Origin: Acidobacteriota bacterium
GTDB taxonomy: Bacteria; Acidobacteriota; Terriglobia; Terriglobales; Acidobacteriaceae
Assembly (NCBI GenBank): GCA_021805025.1
Contig: JAJZGF010000023.1
Coordinates: 1 to 33,461, forward strand
Reading direction: 5' to 3'
Length of the DNA stretch: 33,461 nt
Part shown: piece after piece, positions 23,734-32,488 of the stretch
Layout: every line of letters begins with the position of its first letter
Numbering within the stretch: the first letter of the stretch is position 1
The notes under the pieces: model-generated
What the model saw: the letters and a program-made list of their open reading frames with translations, nothing else
Database searches by the model: none
Told to the model about the DNA's origin: nothing
Translations under genes and position numbers: made by a program

Positions 23734-24425
23734 CGCTTCCCCGGTTGCGGGACAGGCTCCGGTACCACCGGCCCGCCAAAGATCTCGGCGTCCGAGCGAC
23801 GCAGATAATGACCGTCGAGCAGTGCAATGTCGTCAAAGGCGTGCGCGGCAATCCGCGGCAGTGCAAACTGTATGGCATCCGCCGCAGTGGGTGGCTCCAC
23901 CGGAACCTGCTGCGCTGCAGGCCACGCGGCAAGCAGCAGAGCCGCGGCCTCATCGCAGACGGCAATCCGCTCCGGCGCCGCCATTGCGGCCAATTCGTCC
24001 GTCCCGGCCAAAATCTCCCGCGGTTCCGCGCCGGGAACGCCCATCCGCAGGAAGACCTCGCGCCGATGCGCATCCAGGGCGGCTGCCCCGGTCTCGGCCT
24101 TGTGCCCGAGTACCGCCAACCGCGAAACGGCCACGACCGGTATCTCTGCCGGCTCGGCCAGGCCCTTGGCGGCGCTGAGGCCCACGCGCACGCCCGTAAA
24201 GCTGCCGGGGCCGGAAACCACAACCAATGCAGCCAGGTCACGCAGCGTTGCGCTGTGCCTAGCCAGCAGCGCACCCACGGAGCTCACCAGCGTAGCGGAG
24301 TAGCTGCGCCCCGCAAGCTCGGCCTGGTCCAGCAACGTCAGGGCCCCGCCCTGTAGCCGCGCCAGCGCCACCGAGCCAGAAGGCCCGCATGTGTCAATGC
24401 CGAGCAGGAGCGTGGCTTCCGGCAT
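23730..24425 (-). CDS. tsaB: tRNA threonylcarbamoyladenosine biosynthesis protein TsaB
   Basis: TsaB is a scaffold partner of TsaD in making the t6A modification of tRNAs reading ANN codons. This 231-residue protein has the family's ASKHA-type start LLLGIDTCGPSGSVALARLQ, the region YSATLVSSVGALLARH, and the diagnostic VVVSGPGSFTGVRVGLSAAK. The catalytic metal site of TsaD is absent, as expected. The C-terminal half (about 120-231) is variable and Ala-rich. It lies nine bases after the transsulfuration gene and overlaps rimI by four bases. Confidence 0.92.
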   Translation of the reverse strand: MPEATLLLGIDTCGPSGSVALARLQGGALTLLDQAELAGRSYSATLVSSVGALLARHSATLRDLAALVVVSGPGSFTGVRVGLSAAKGLAEPAEIPVVAVSRLAVLGHKAETGAAALDAHRREVFLRMGVPGAEPREILAGTDELAAMAAPERIAVCDEAAALLLAAWPAAQQVPVEPPTAADAIQFALPRIAAHAFDDIALLDGHYLRRSDAEIFGGPVVPEPVPQPGKR

Positions 24426-24434
24426 GGTGTTCCG

Positions 24435-25583
24435 CTAAGCCTTGGCTAGGGCCTGGTCAAGATCGGCGATCAGGTCTTCTTTGTCCTCGATGCCGATGGA
24501 CAGGCGGATGGTTCCCTCCGTGATCCCGGCAGCCTCGCGTTCGGCATCCGTGAGGGCAGCATGGGTCGTGGTCGCCGAGTGCGAAGCTAGAGACTCAACC
24601 CCGCCCAGCGACTCGGCATTCAGGAAGATCGTGAGCGCGCCCAGAAAATTCCCCGCCTTATCGCGTGTGCCGATGTCAAAGGCCATCATGGAGCCGAAGC
24701 CCTTCTGCTGGCGCACGGCCAGCTCATATTGCGGATGGCTCTTCAGGCCCGGATAGGCCAGGCTCGCAACCTTGGGGTGCGTGGAGAGGAACTCCGCCAC
24801 CGCGCGACCATTCTCCTCATGCTGCTTGATGCGCAGAGGCATGGTCTTGATGCCGCGCAGCACCAGGAAGCACTCGAAAGGCGAGAGAATGGCGCCTGCG
24901 GCCTTCTGGATGAGCAGGAAGCGATCCTTGTGCTCCTGCTTCGAGCCGATCAGCGCGCCGCCGATACCATCCGAGTGGCCGTTGAGATACTTGGTCGTCG
25001 AGTGCATTACGATGTCCGCTCCAAGCTCAAGGGGCCGCTGCAGCACGGGCGACATGAAGGTGTTATCCACGCTGACTTCCACGCCACGCGCATGGGCGAT
25101 CCTGCTGATGGCGGCAATGTCGCTGAGCACCATCAGCGGGTTGCTTGGCGTCTCAATGTGAATCAGCTTTGTGTTGGGCCGGATGGCTGCCTCAACGGCC
25201 TTCAAATCGCTTGTGTCCACGTACTCGATGGCAATGCCGTAGTGACTGACGATCTGATTGAACAGCCGCACCGTGCCTGCGTAGACGTTGTGCGAGCACA
25301 CCACGTGGTCGCCGGCGCGCAACATGGCCACCAGTGCGGAAATAGCCGCCATCCCGCTGGCAAATGCGTGCCCGCTGAAGCCGCCTTCGAGCGTGGCCAG
25401 CGCTGTCTCCAGCCGGTCGCGCGTGGGGTTGCCGGCGCGCGAGTAATCCCAGCCGCGGTCGGTCCCGATGCCGGTCAGCTCAAAGGTCGAAGAGAGGTAG
25501 AGGGGCACATTCACAGCGCCCGTCTGCGGATCCGGGTGCTGCCCGGCATGCACGGCAAGAGTCGCGTACTTGTATGGGGACAT
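24435..25583 (-). CDS. transsulfuration PLP enzyme (cystathionine gamma-synthase/lyase type)
   Basis: This 382-residue enzyme is of the Cys/Met metabolism PLP family. Motifs include the phosphate-binding YSRAGNPTRDRLETALA (Tyr47, Arg49), the PLP-stacking Tyr101 in HNVYAGT, Asp173 in VSVDNTFMSPVLQRPLELGA, the PLP lysine Lys198 in STTKYLNGHSDGIGG, and SLGGVESLASHSATTTHAAL near the end. The family's members (gamma-synthase, gamma-lyase, beta-lyase, homocysteine synthase) cannot be separated by sequence reading alone; gamma-synthase or gamma-lyase seems likeliest. No good ribosome binding site is visible before the ATG. It is followed by tsaB nine bases later, so they may be co-transcribed. Confidence 0.88.
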   Translation of the reverse strand: MSPYKYATLAVHAGQHPDPQTGAVNVPLYLSSTFELTGIGTDRGWDYSRAGNPTRDRLETALATLEGGFSGHAFASGMAAISALVAMLRAGDHVVCSHNVYAGTVRLFNQIVSHYGIAIEYVDTSDLKAVEAAIRPNTKLIHIETPSNPLMVLSDIAAISRIAHARGVEVSVDNTFMSPVLQRPLELGADIVMHSTTKYLNGHSDGIGGALIGSKQEHKDRFLLIQKAAGAILSPFECFLVLRGIKTMPLRIKQHEENGRAVAEFLSTHPKVASLAYPGLKSHPQYELAVRQQKGFGSMMAFDIGTRDKAGNFLGALTIFLNAESLGGVESLASHSATTTHAALTDAEREAAGITEGTIRLSIGIEDKEDLIADLDQALAKA

Positions 25584-25715
25584 GATGAGGTTTTGTCAGA
25601 CGCTCCTGACTTCTAGCTTATCGCGGCACACAAGCGCAGGTCACCCGCCCTTGCCCCTCGCCATCTCATTGCTGGCCATCGAGGCGCAGCGCACGCAAAC
25701 CATGCCAGCCTGCCT

Positions 25716-26780
25716 CTACTTGCTGGAAACGCCCGCTTTTCGCGGAGCGCGCACCGACGGGAAATATCCGGTCCGAGTGCGCACCGACAACTTGCCCATG
25801 CCCTGGGCCGCGGCGGTCACCTGCACGCGCCGGAAGCCAGGCTCGCTGCTCGGCTTGGTCGAGTGGTAGCCAATCGTGTACTGACTGCGGATGTCGCGCG
25901 CCACCTCGGCCGCAATGTCGTCCACCTGCTCCATGGAGCGGGGAAAGTAGGCCACGCCGCCCGTCTCGGTGGACAGCATCTCCAGCGCGCGGCGGGCGTG
26001 GCGCACCTCGGCATGCGTCATCTCGTCGCCAAAGAGCAGCCCGATCGAGTAAATCTCCGGCCCGGACAACTGCTGCACACGGCGGATGGTCTGCTCGAGC
26101 GTCAGCGTCGAGGCATTGTCCTCGCCATCGGTAATCAGAATGAGCACCTGCTTGGGCCGCCGGGCGTCGGCCACCAGTTTGTCCGCCGAGGCCACCACGG
26201 CGTCATAGAGTGCCGTCCCACCGCGGGACTCAATGTGCGAGAGCCCATCGCGCAGCTTGTTCACCTCCGAGGTAAAGTCCTGGTCAATAAACGCCTCATC
26301 GGAAAAATTGACCACGAATGCCTCGTCCTGCGGGTTCGATGCCTCAATCAGGTCCAGCGCGCTCTTGTTCACTGCCGGGCGTTTCTTGGACATGGACCCC
26401 GAGTTGTCCACCACCAGCGCGATGGAGACAGGCAGATCAGTGTGCTGGAAGCTGATAATCGTTTGGCGGACGCCGTCCTCGAACACCTGAAAGTTGTCTT
26501 TCTTCAGGTCCTGCACCAGCCGGTTGCCTTCGAGCACGGTTGCCGCCAGCACCACTTCTTCGACGTCTGTGCGCAGAACAAACTGGCCGCCTTCTTTCTG
26601 CACGGGCTGGCCCATCGGCGAAGGCGCGCCGCCGGTGTCCGGGGAGCGGACCGGGTCGCGGTCGACGGTCAGGGGTGGGGCTTCAGTTCCCGCCGACGGG
26701 GCCGGCGCCTGTTGGGCACACAACGGCATCGCCGTTGCCAGAAGAACAAGAATCAGAGCAGCGTTATTGCAAAGGCGCAT
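25716..26780 (-). CDS. secreted VWFA-related protein (acidobacterial type), copy 1
   Basis: This 354-residue exported protein has a signal peptide (MRLCNNAALILVLLATAMPL, then CAQQ) and a Pro-rich linker before a VWA-type domain. The metal-ion site (MIDAS) is intact: DNSGSMS (Asp125, Ser127, Ser129), Thr189 in GGTALYD and Asp218 in ITDGEDN. Upstream is a beta-domain with VLEGNRLVQDLKKDNFQVFE, and the C-terminus has RDIRSQYTIGYHSTKPSSEP and RTRTGYFP, all typical of the acidobacterial VWFA-related family. The ATG at 26780 lies inside the end of copy 2 (stop at 26764-26766), so the two are coupled; an ATG at 26798 is less likely because the signal peptide starts later. Ligand and role are unknown. 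Confidence 0.88.
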   Translation of the reverse strand: MRLCNNAALILVLLATAMPLCAQQAPAPSAGTEAPPLTVDRDPVRSPDTGGAPSPMGQPVQKEGGQFVLRTDVEEVVLAATVLEGNRLVQDLKKDNFQVFEDGVRQTIISFQHTDLPVSIALVVDNSGSMSKKRPAVNKSALDLIEASNPQDEAFVVNFSDEAFIDQDFTSEVNKLRDGLSHIESRGGTALYDAVVASADKLVADARRPKQVLILITDGEDNASTLTLEQTIRRVQQLSGPEIYSIGLLFGDEMTHAEVRHARRALEMLSTETGGVAYFPRSMEQVDDIAAEVARDIRSQYTIGYHSTKPSSEPGFRRVQVTAAAQGMGKLSVRTRTGYFPSVRAPRKAGVSSK

Positions 26781-27843
26781 AGTATCCCGTACGTGCATGG
26801 ACGGTAAGTGCAGGCAATCCCGGCGGAGGATTGAGCTTCACCTTCACTTTACGCCACTTGCCGTCGCGGGTCAGGTTCCCAGGCGTGTACCCGATCACAT
26901 ACTGATTGCGCAGCTCGGTCGAAATCTTCTCCGCAATGTCGCCCATCTCGGAGACGTCATCGACCCGGTACATGCGCCCGCCCGTCTCCTCGCTGATTTC
27001 GTTCAGCAGAGCGGGGCCGGTACGTTCCTCCGGCGTGGCGGCGTAGGGGTCAAAGATGCCGATCGAGTAGATCTCCACAGCCGACTCCCGCACCTGTGCC
27101 CTCACCTCGCCCTCAGTGTAGCGCGAGCGATTGTCGCCGCCGTCAGAGACCACCAGCAGCGCCTTGCGTTCATGCCGGGCCTCCTTCATCTTCATCAGGC
27201 TGTAGTAAATTGCGTCCAGCAGCGCCGTTCTGTGACCGCTGCGTACCGTGGCCAGCCGCGACTGGATGTCATCGACGGAGCTGGTAAAGTCCTCAATCAG
27301 CTCGGGGCGGTCGTTGAAGCCCACCACAAAGAACTCATCCTCAGGATTCGCGGTTTTGATGAACTGCACAATTGACGCCCGTGCGCGGGTGAGCTTGGTG
27401 CTCATGGAACCGGAAAGGTCGAAGATGATGCCAATCGAAACCGGCGCATCCTCATTCGCAAATGTCCGGATCTTCTGCTCCCCGCCGTTCTCGTAGACTT
27501 TGAAGTCTTCCTGTTCAAGGCCGGTCACCAGCCGGTTCATCGGGTCCGTTACCGTAATGGGTACCAGCACCATATCCACGTTCATGCGGAGCATGGCTCC
27601 CGGCCGCGCGTGAAGCGCCGCAGGACCGGTCAGCGGGGGGGCTTCGGCGCCGCTGGGCGCGCCGGTGGCCGGCGTTGCGGACCCGGGCGCCGGCACGTGC
27701 GCCTTGTTCAGCGGATCGTCCTGCGAAAACGCTGAAAGTGCGCACAGAAGCCCGGCAAGCAGGCAAAAGCTGGCGGTGCCGCGCGCACCGCAAAACCAGT
27801 TGCGCCGGCCCCGGTTGACCCGCTGAGTGGGAAGCGTCCTCAT
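26764..27843 (-). CDS. secreted VWFA-related protein (acidobacterial type), copy 2
   Basis: This 359-residue protein is a diverged paralogue of the next gene. It has a basic N-terminus and a signal helix (about 24-40, ASFCLLAGLLCALSAFS). The VWA metal site is present: DLSGSMS (Asp142, Ser144, Ser146), a Thr in GHRTALLDAI, and an Asp in VSDGGDNRS. Other shared family stretches are RLVTGLEQEDFKVYENG, LRNQYVIGYTPGN and VHARTGYYAPL. The two paralogues differ in the C-terminal part of the VWA domain (SDGGDN against TDGEDN). The gene is divergent from the DUF1015 gene across 219 bases. Tandem duplicates like this are common in acidobacteria; binding partners are unknown. Confidence 0.88.
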   Translation of the reverse strand: MRTLPTQRVNRGRRNWFCGARGTASFCLLAGLLCALSAFSQDDPLNKAHVPAPGSATPATGAPSGAEAPPLTGPAALHARPGAMLRMNVDMVLVPITVTDPMNRLVTGLEQEDFKVYENGGEQKIRTFANEDAPVSIGIIFDLSGSMSTKLTRARASIVQFIKTANPEDEFFVVGFNDRPELIEDFTSSVDDIQSRLATVRSGHRTALLDAIYYSLMKMKEARHERKALLVVSDGGDNRSRYTEGEVRAQVRESAVEIYSIGIFDPYAATPEERTGPALLNEISEETGGRMYRVDDVSEMGDIAEKISTELRNQYVIGYTPGNLTRDGKWRKVKVKLNPPPGLPALTVHARTGYYAPLQ

Positions 27844-28062
27844 GTCGCGACACCTGGGATTGTGGCTGATAGTAGCACGGCCAAGGGCTCACGCGCCCTT
27901 AACCCGCAGGTCACGCCGGCCCCGTTTGCGTCCCGTCAAACTCAGGACCGGTCCATGCTGCTGGGATACAATCGAGCCTGAGCGCCTAGCCTGTAGCCAT
28001 CCTGCGCTATGGGAGTCTCGGGCGCAAATTCCGCCGTTTCAACGGGGAGCACGACAAACAGG

Positions 28063-29388
28063 ATGGCCAGCATCTACCCATTCCGCGCCTGGCACTACAA
28101 TCAAACCGCAGTCCGGCTGGAAGATGTCGTTACCCAGCCCTACGACAAAATCTCACCGGCCATGCAGCAGGCCTACTACCAGCGCAGCCCCTACAACCTG
28201 GTCCGCATCATCCTTGGCCTGCCTGAGCTGTTTGATGCCGAACGCAGGGAAAGTGTTTACACCCGCGCCGCACGCGACTTCCGCTCCTGGCGCGACCAGG
28301 GCGTTTTGATCCAGGAAACAGACCCATGCGTCTACGCCTATGCGCAGCGCTTCAAGGCGCCGGGCACGGAGACGGTCCAGGAGCGTCGTGGCCTGATCGC
28401 GCTGGGCAAGCTCCACGATTATGCCGACCAGGTCGTCTTCCGCCATGAGCACACGCTCTCCAAACCGAAGAGCGACCGGCTGAACCTGCTAGAGGCCACG
28501 CGCGCCCACTTCGGCCAGATATTCATGCTCTACTCTGACCCGGCCCGCAGCGTGGAAAGCATCCTCTACGACCGTGCCGCGACGGCGGATGTAGAAGTCA
28601 CCGACGAATACGGTGTGCTGCACCGCGTGTGGCGCATCGGCGACCCGGCCACCATTCGCCTGCTCACCACGGCCATGGCCGACAAGAAACTCATCATCGC
28701 TGACGGCCACCACCGCTACGAGACCGCGCTCAAGTACTCCAGAGAACACGCACCGGACGCGGTAGCCAAAGCCGAACACAGCACCAGCCAGTTGCCGCAG
28801 CCGGCGTATCCTGAGGCGGCCGTGATGATGACCTTCGTCAACATGGACTCGGACGGGCTCCTCATCCTCCCCACGCACCGCGTCGTCCACAGCCTGGACG
28901 GTTTTGTTCCTGAGGAGTTTCTCCGCGCGGCATCGGAGTTCTTCACCGTCGATCCGATGCCCGCCGCAGACGCCGCTGCCCGCCTTGCGATACTCCACGG
29001 GCAGCAGGGACCAGCCTTCATCGCAGTCACACACGCGGGGGATGTCCTGCTGCGCTCAAGACCCGAAGCGGCGGCGGCTGCCCTGGCAAGCCTGCCCGAG
29101 CATCAGCGCCAGCTTGACCTGGTTCACCTCCACTCGATTGTTCTCGACCGGCTGCTTCGGCTTGACGCCGAGAAAGTGCGCGAGCAGACGCACATCCGCT
29201 ATCTGCGCGATCCTGACGAGGCCGTCGGCCAGGTGCGCAGCGGTCAGGCCAACATCGCATTTCTCACCAACCCTGTCACTCTGGAGCAACTGCGGGAGGT
29301 GGCCTTCGCGGGCGCCGTAATGCCCCAGAAGTCTACTGACTTTTACCCCAAGCTGCTCAGCGGCCTAACGATTTATGCGCTGGATTGA
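28063..29388 (+). CDS. DUF1015 family protein
   Basis: This 441-residue protein belongs to the DUF1015 family (often misannotated). It opens with IYPFRAWHYN and VVTQPYDKISPA, holds the central ADGHHRYETALKYSRE near residues 217-232, and ends MPQKSTDFYPKLLSGLTIYAL, all family-typical. The biochemical role is not known to me; sugar or amino-acid phosphate metabolism has been suggested for relatives in some bacteria, which I cannot confirm here. I chose the ATG at 28063 because the protein then begins at the usual position; a purine patch lies rather far upstream. Its end overlaps the amidase start by 14 bases, so it probably belongs to the same operon as the amidase, GerMN and murI. Confidence 0.85.
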   Translation: MASIYPFRAWHYNQTAVRLEDVVTQPYDKISPAMQQAYYQRSPYNLVRIILGLPELFDAERRESVYTRAARDFRSWRDQGVLIQETDPCVYAYAQRFKAPGTETVQERRGLIALGKLHDYADQVVFRHEHTLSKPKSDRLNLLEATRAHFGQIFMLYSDPARSVESILYDRAATADVEVTDEYGVLHRVWRIGDPATIRLLTTAMADKKLIIADGHHRYETALKYSREHAPDAVAKAEHSTSQLPQPAYPEAAVMMTFVNMDSDGLLILPTHRVVHSLDGFVPEEFLRAASEFFTVDPMPAADAAARLAILHGQQGPAFIAVTHAGDVLLRSRPEAAAAALASLPEHQRQLDLVHLHSIVLDRLLRLDAEKVREQTHIRYLRDPDEAVGQVRSGQANIAFLTNPVTLEQLREVAFAGAVMPQKSTDFYPKLLSGLTIYALD

Positions 29389-30052
29389 GCGGGCTCTTGC
29401 CTGGGCGGCGCTGGCGGCGTTGCCGGCTGCCGCGCAACAGCCACCCACCGCGCCATCGGCGCATTTTGTCGTGGTGCTGGACGCGGCCCACGGCGGCACA
29501 GACCCCGGCGGCAGACTCGCCGGCGGCCAGCCGGAAAAGGCCGCTACGCTTGCCCTGAGCGTGCGTCTTCGCTCTCTGCTCGCCGCGCGCGGCATCGCCG
29601 TGGTCACCACCCGCGAGTCCGATACGACGCTCGATCCGAACAGCCGTGCCGCAATCGCCAACCACGCCAAAGCGCAGCTCTGCCTGAGCCTGCACGTCAG
29701 TGAGAGCGGCTCCGGCGTCCACCTTTTTGTCTCGTCGCTCACTCCCGCGCAGTCAAGTCTCTTCCTGCCCTGGAAGACCGCGCAGGCGGCGTGGGTCACG
29801 CACAGCCTGGCGCTGGCAGGAGCGCTCAACGCCTCCCTGCTGCACGCCGGACTGAATGTGACCCTCGGCCGGACCTCACTGCCCGGCCTCGACAGCATGA
29901 CCTGCCCCGCGGTCGCCGTAGAGTTGGCCCCGGAACGAGCGCAGGACGGCACCGTCACGGCGGAGCCCGATGACGCCGGCTATCGGGCCAAAGCCGCCGC
30001 AGCGCTGGCCGCCGCCGTCCTGGAATTTCGCCTGGAGCCGCGCCAGCCATGA
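29375..30052 (+). CDS. N-acetylmuramoyl-L-alanine amidase-like protein (Amidase_3)
   Basis: Amidase_3 enzymes cut the amide bond between MurNAc and L-Ala in peptidoglycan. This 225-residue protein has a signal peptide (about 1-21, ALAWAALAALPAAA) followed by the catalytic domain. Zinc ligands are His39 in VVVLDAAHGGTDPGG, Glu54 in GGQPEKAATLALSVRL and His107 in LCLSLHVSESGSGVHLFVSS; the catalytic Glu is probably Glu183 in PAVAVELAPE. RGIAVVTTRESD is the family's central beta-strand region. It overlaps the end of DUF1015 by 14 bases and its stop overlaps the GerMN start by four bases. It is presumably periplasmic. Confidence 0.85.
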   Translation: MRWIERALAWAALAALPAAAQQPPTAPSAHFVVVLDAAHGGTDPGGRLAGGQPEKAATLALSVRLRSLLAARGIAVVTTRESDTTLDPNSRAAIANHAKAQLCLSLHVSESGSGVHLFVSSLTPAQSSLFLPWKTAQAAWVTHSLALAGALNASLLHAGLNVTLGRTSLPGLDSMTCPAVAVELAPERAQDGTVTAEPDDAGYRAKAAAALAAAVLEFRLEPRQP

Positions 30053-30675
30053 TTCCCCGCTACCAGAAGGTGATCCTCATCGTGCTGCTGGCTGCCTCGC
30101 TGGCCATGGCCGGCATCCTGTGGCATCTGCGCCAGCGCGCCCACCAGCGCCTGCTGGCCGGCGAGGACTCCGCGCCGACCCAGGCACCGGAGGTGGCGCC
30201 TGCCGAGCAGGCCACACTGGTGGCCGCCAGCGACGCCGACGGCTCTCTGCTTGCTCAGGATCGTTCCCTGCCACTGCCCGCCGATCCCGGCGCGCGGGCG
30301 CGCGTACTTCTTGGCAAACTGCTGGATCTCTATGCCGCGCCGGACGCAGCGCATCCTGTGCCCGGTGGCGCGCCTGGCATCGCGCAGGTCTTTCTGTTGC
30401 CTGCCCCTGGCCCGAAAGATCCCCAGACGCCCGACGCCGAACTGGCCGTCGTGAACCTGACTGGCGCCTTTGCCGCCGGCCACCCTTCGGGCATCGAAAC
30501 GGAGTCCCTCACCGTGCTGTCCATCTGCGCAACCTTGCGCGCCAACCTGCCGCGCGTCACGCAGGTGCGCTTTCTGGTAGATGGCCATCCGCGACCCACG
30601 CTGGCCGGCCACGCCGACCTCACTCGCACCTACCTGACGGCGGACGCCGTCCCCACGGGAGGAACCACACCGTGA
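30049..30675 (+). CDS. GerMN-domain membrane-anchored protein
   Basis: GerMN domains are known from spore-germination and sporulation proteins but also occur in non-sporulating bacteria next to cell-wall genes. This 208-residue protein has an N-terminal membrane anchor (about 7-24, KVILIVLLAASLAMAGIL), a Pro/Ala linker, and a GerMN-like domain (about 80-195) including ELAVVNLTGAFAAGHPSGIE, TESLTVLSICATLRANLPRV and TQVRFLVDG. The domain assignment is by pattern and is less certain than the others. It starts with a four-base overlap to the amidase and its stop overlaps the GTG of murI. The neighbours suggest a role in peptidoglycan remodelling. Confidence 0.7.
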   Translation: MIPRYQKVILIVLLAASLAMAGILWHLRQRAHQRLLAGEDSAPTQAPEVAPAEQATLVAASDADGSLLAQDRSLPLPADPGARARVLLGKLLDLYAAPDAAHPVPGGAPGIAQVFLLPAPGPKDPQTPDAELAVVNLTGAFAAGHPSGIETESLTVLSICATLRANLPRVTQVRFLVDGHPRPTLAGHADLTRTYLTADAVPTGGTTP

Positions 30676-31541
30676 AACAGCCGGCAACCGGCCCCGCGTC
30701 CGCTCCCACCATCGGCGTCTTTGACTCGGGCTTTGGCGGCCTCACCGTGCTGCAAGCGCTCATCGCCCGCCTGCCGCGCGCCCGCTATGCGTTCCTCGGC
30801 GACACCGCCCGCCTGCCTTACGGCTCCAAGTCCCGCCGCACCATCGCCCGCTACGCCATTGAGAGCGCCCAGTTCCTGGTCCGCGAACAAGGCGCCGAGT
30901 TCCTGGTCATCGCCTGCAACACCGCCAGCGCCCTCGCGCTCGACGCCATTCAGGAGGCGGTGCCTGTGCCGGTGCTGGGTGTGATTGAGCCCGGTGCGCA
31001 GGCCGCCCATGCAGCCTCCAGATGCGGAGACGTGCTGGTCATTGCCACGGATGCCACCGTGCAAAGCCATGCCTATGCCGCTGCCTGCAACGCCCGCAAT
31101 CTTCGCGCCATTGAGAAGGCGTGCCCGCTGCTCGTCCCTCTGGTTGAAGAGGGATGGACCGGCCATCCCGTCACCGCCGAGGTCATCCGGATCTATCTTG
31201 CGGAACTGAACGCCGAAGCCGCTGCACAGAACATGAACCCCGACGTGCTCGTCCTGGGTTGCACGCACTATCCCCTGCTGCGGCCGCTTATTGAGGCTGC
31301 CGTTTCGCCCGGCGTGCGGGTAATCGACTCCGCCGCAGCCGCCGCCGAAGCCGCTGTGCATCTGTTCAACGGCCGCGCTGCGCCCGCTGCAACACTGGAC
31401 CCCGCGGCATCATTCGACACTGCCGCAGACACAGAGATTCATTGCTTCGCCACTGACTCGGTCGAGAAGTTCGAGCGCCTCGGATCGCGCTTCCTGGGCC
31501 GCCCGGTGGGCAGTGTGAAACTTGTCGATCTGGGCGGGTGA
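30672..31541 (+). CDS. murI: glutamate racemase
   Basis: MurI makes D-glutamate for peptidoglycan. This 289-residue protein has the two catalytic Cys residues: Cys82 in VIACNTASALAL and Cys197 in VLVLGCTHYPLL, with His199 beside the second. It opens with PTIGVFDSGFGGLTVLQALI (Asp18, Ser19) and FLGDTARLPYGSKS. The start is GTG at 30672, overlapping the GerMN stop (GTGA), with GGGAGGAA just upstream, so I reject the long upstream frame. It closes the DUF1015-amidase-GerMN cluster. 110 bases separate it from fabI. Confidence 0.95.
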   Translation: MKQPATGPASAPTIGVFDSGFGGLTVLQALIARLPRARYAFLGDTARLPYGSKSRRTIARYAIESAQFLVREQGAEFLVIACNTASALALDAIQEAVPVPVLGVIEPGAQAAHAASRCGDVLVIATDATVQSHAYAAACNARNLRAIEKACPLLVPLVEEGWTGHPVTAEVIRIYLAELNAEAAAQNMNPDVLVLGCTHYPLLRPLIEAAVSPGVRVIDSAAAAAEAAVHLFNGRAAPAATLDPAASFDTAADTEIHCFATDSVEKFERLGSRFLGRPVGSVKLVDLGG

Positions 31542-31650
31542 GACGCAGCCGATCGCGAAGGACTGCAGAAGCGCTCTGGTATCCTGAAAGGAGGTTGGCC
31601 AGGGGTTTCCCCACGCTGCGCAGGATCCATTTGGAGGAACAGAGACAAGC

Positions 31651-32418
31651 ATGATCAATCTGGCAGGTAAGACGGCTGTGGTCTTCGGGCTGGCCAACAA
31701 GCGCTCCATCGCCTGGGGCATTGCTCAAAAGCTGCACGCGGCCGGCGCTACGCTTGCCATTTGCTACCAGAATGAGCGCATGAAGCTCGAAGCCGAAGAT
31801 CTGATCAAGGACCTGCCCGGCGCCAGCGGCTTCCAGTGCGACGTCTCGACTGACAGCGAAATCGATGCCCTCTTTGCCGCGCTCAAGCAGAAGTACGGCA
31901 AGCTGGATGTGCTGGTTCATGCAGTCGCCTTCGCTCCTGCCGCGGACATGCACGCGGAGTTCATCAACACCAGCCGTGACGGTTTCCGCATCGCCATGGA
32001 CGTGAGCGTCTACTCGCTGATCGCCGTCAGCCGCGGCGCCGCGGAGATGATGGCCGATGGTGGCAGCATCATAACGCTGAGCTATTACGCCGCGGAAAAG
32101 GTCGTCCCCAACTACAACGTGATGGCCGTGGCCAAGGCAGGCCTGGAATCTACGGTGCGTTACCTGGCCTGGAACCTCGGCTCAAAAAACATTCGCGTCA
32201 ACGCCATCTCCGCCGGCCCCATCAAGACTCTTGCCGCGCGCGGCGTGGGCGACCTGACGGTGATGATGAAGACACACGCCGACCGCGCCCCGCTGCACCG
32301 CAACGTGGATCAGCTCGAGGTAGGCGGCGCGGCGCTGTTTCTTGCCAGCGATCTGTCGAGCGCCATCACCGGTGAAGTCATGTATGTGGATTGCGGTTAC
32401 AACGTGATGGGCTTCTGA
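31651..32418 (+). CDS. fabI: enoyl-ACP reductase (NADH), FabI type
   Basis: FabI reduces the double bond of enoyl-ACP in each round of fatty-acid elongation. This 255-residue short-chain dehydrogenase has the nucleotide-binding VFGLANKRSIAWGIA (FabI rather than FabV or FabL pattern), the active-site Tyr155 and Lys162 (Y-x6-K in YNVMAVAK) after the helical YYAAEKVVP segment, and NAISAGPIKTLAARG, where FabI contacts substrate. GGAGG lies about ten bases before the ATG. A hairpin follows the stop. The protein is the target class of triclosan and related inhibitors. Confidence 0.95.
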   Translation: MINLAGKTAVVFGLANKRSIAWGIAQKLHAAGATLAICYQNERMKLEAEDLIKDLPGASGFQCDVSTDSEIDALFAALKQKYGKLDVLVHAVAFAPAADMHAEFINTSRDGFRIAMDVSVYSLIAVSRGAAEMMADGGSIITLSYYAAEKVVPNYNVMAVAKAGLESTVRYLAWNLGSKNIRVNAISAGPIKTLAARGVGDLTVMMKTHADRAPLHRNVDQLEVGGAALFLASDLSSAITGEVMYVDCGYNVMGF

Positions 32419-32425
32419 CAGTAAT

Positions 32426-32467
32426 GCTCTGGCGGTGCGCCCTTCGCGAGATGGGTACCACCAGAGC
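32426..32467. terminator. imperfect hairpin between convergent fabI and glycosyltransferase genes
   Basis: GCTCTGG (32426-32432) pairs with CCAGAGC (32461-32467), extended after one mismatch by GGT (32434-32436) with ACC (32457-32459). It lies just after the fabI stop and just after the end of the minus-strand glycosyltransferase frame, so it could end both transcripts. There is no T-tract. Confidence 0.5.
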
Positions 32468-32488
32468 GTATATCAGCTACGCGCGCTA

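Noticed and set aside
29970-30671. Upstream extension of the murI frame
   Set aside because: It overlaps the amidase and GerMN genes in another frame and is Arg/Ala/Pro-rich; the GTG with a ribosome binding site is the better start.
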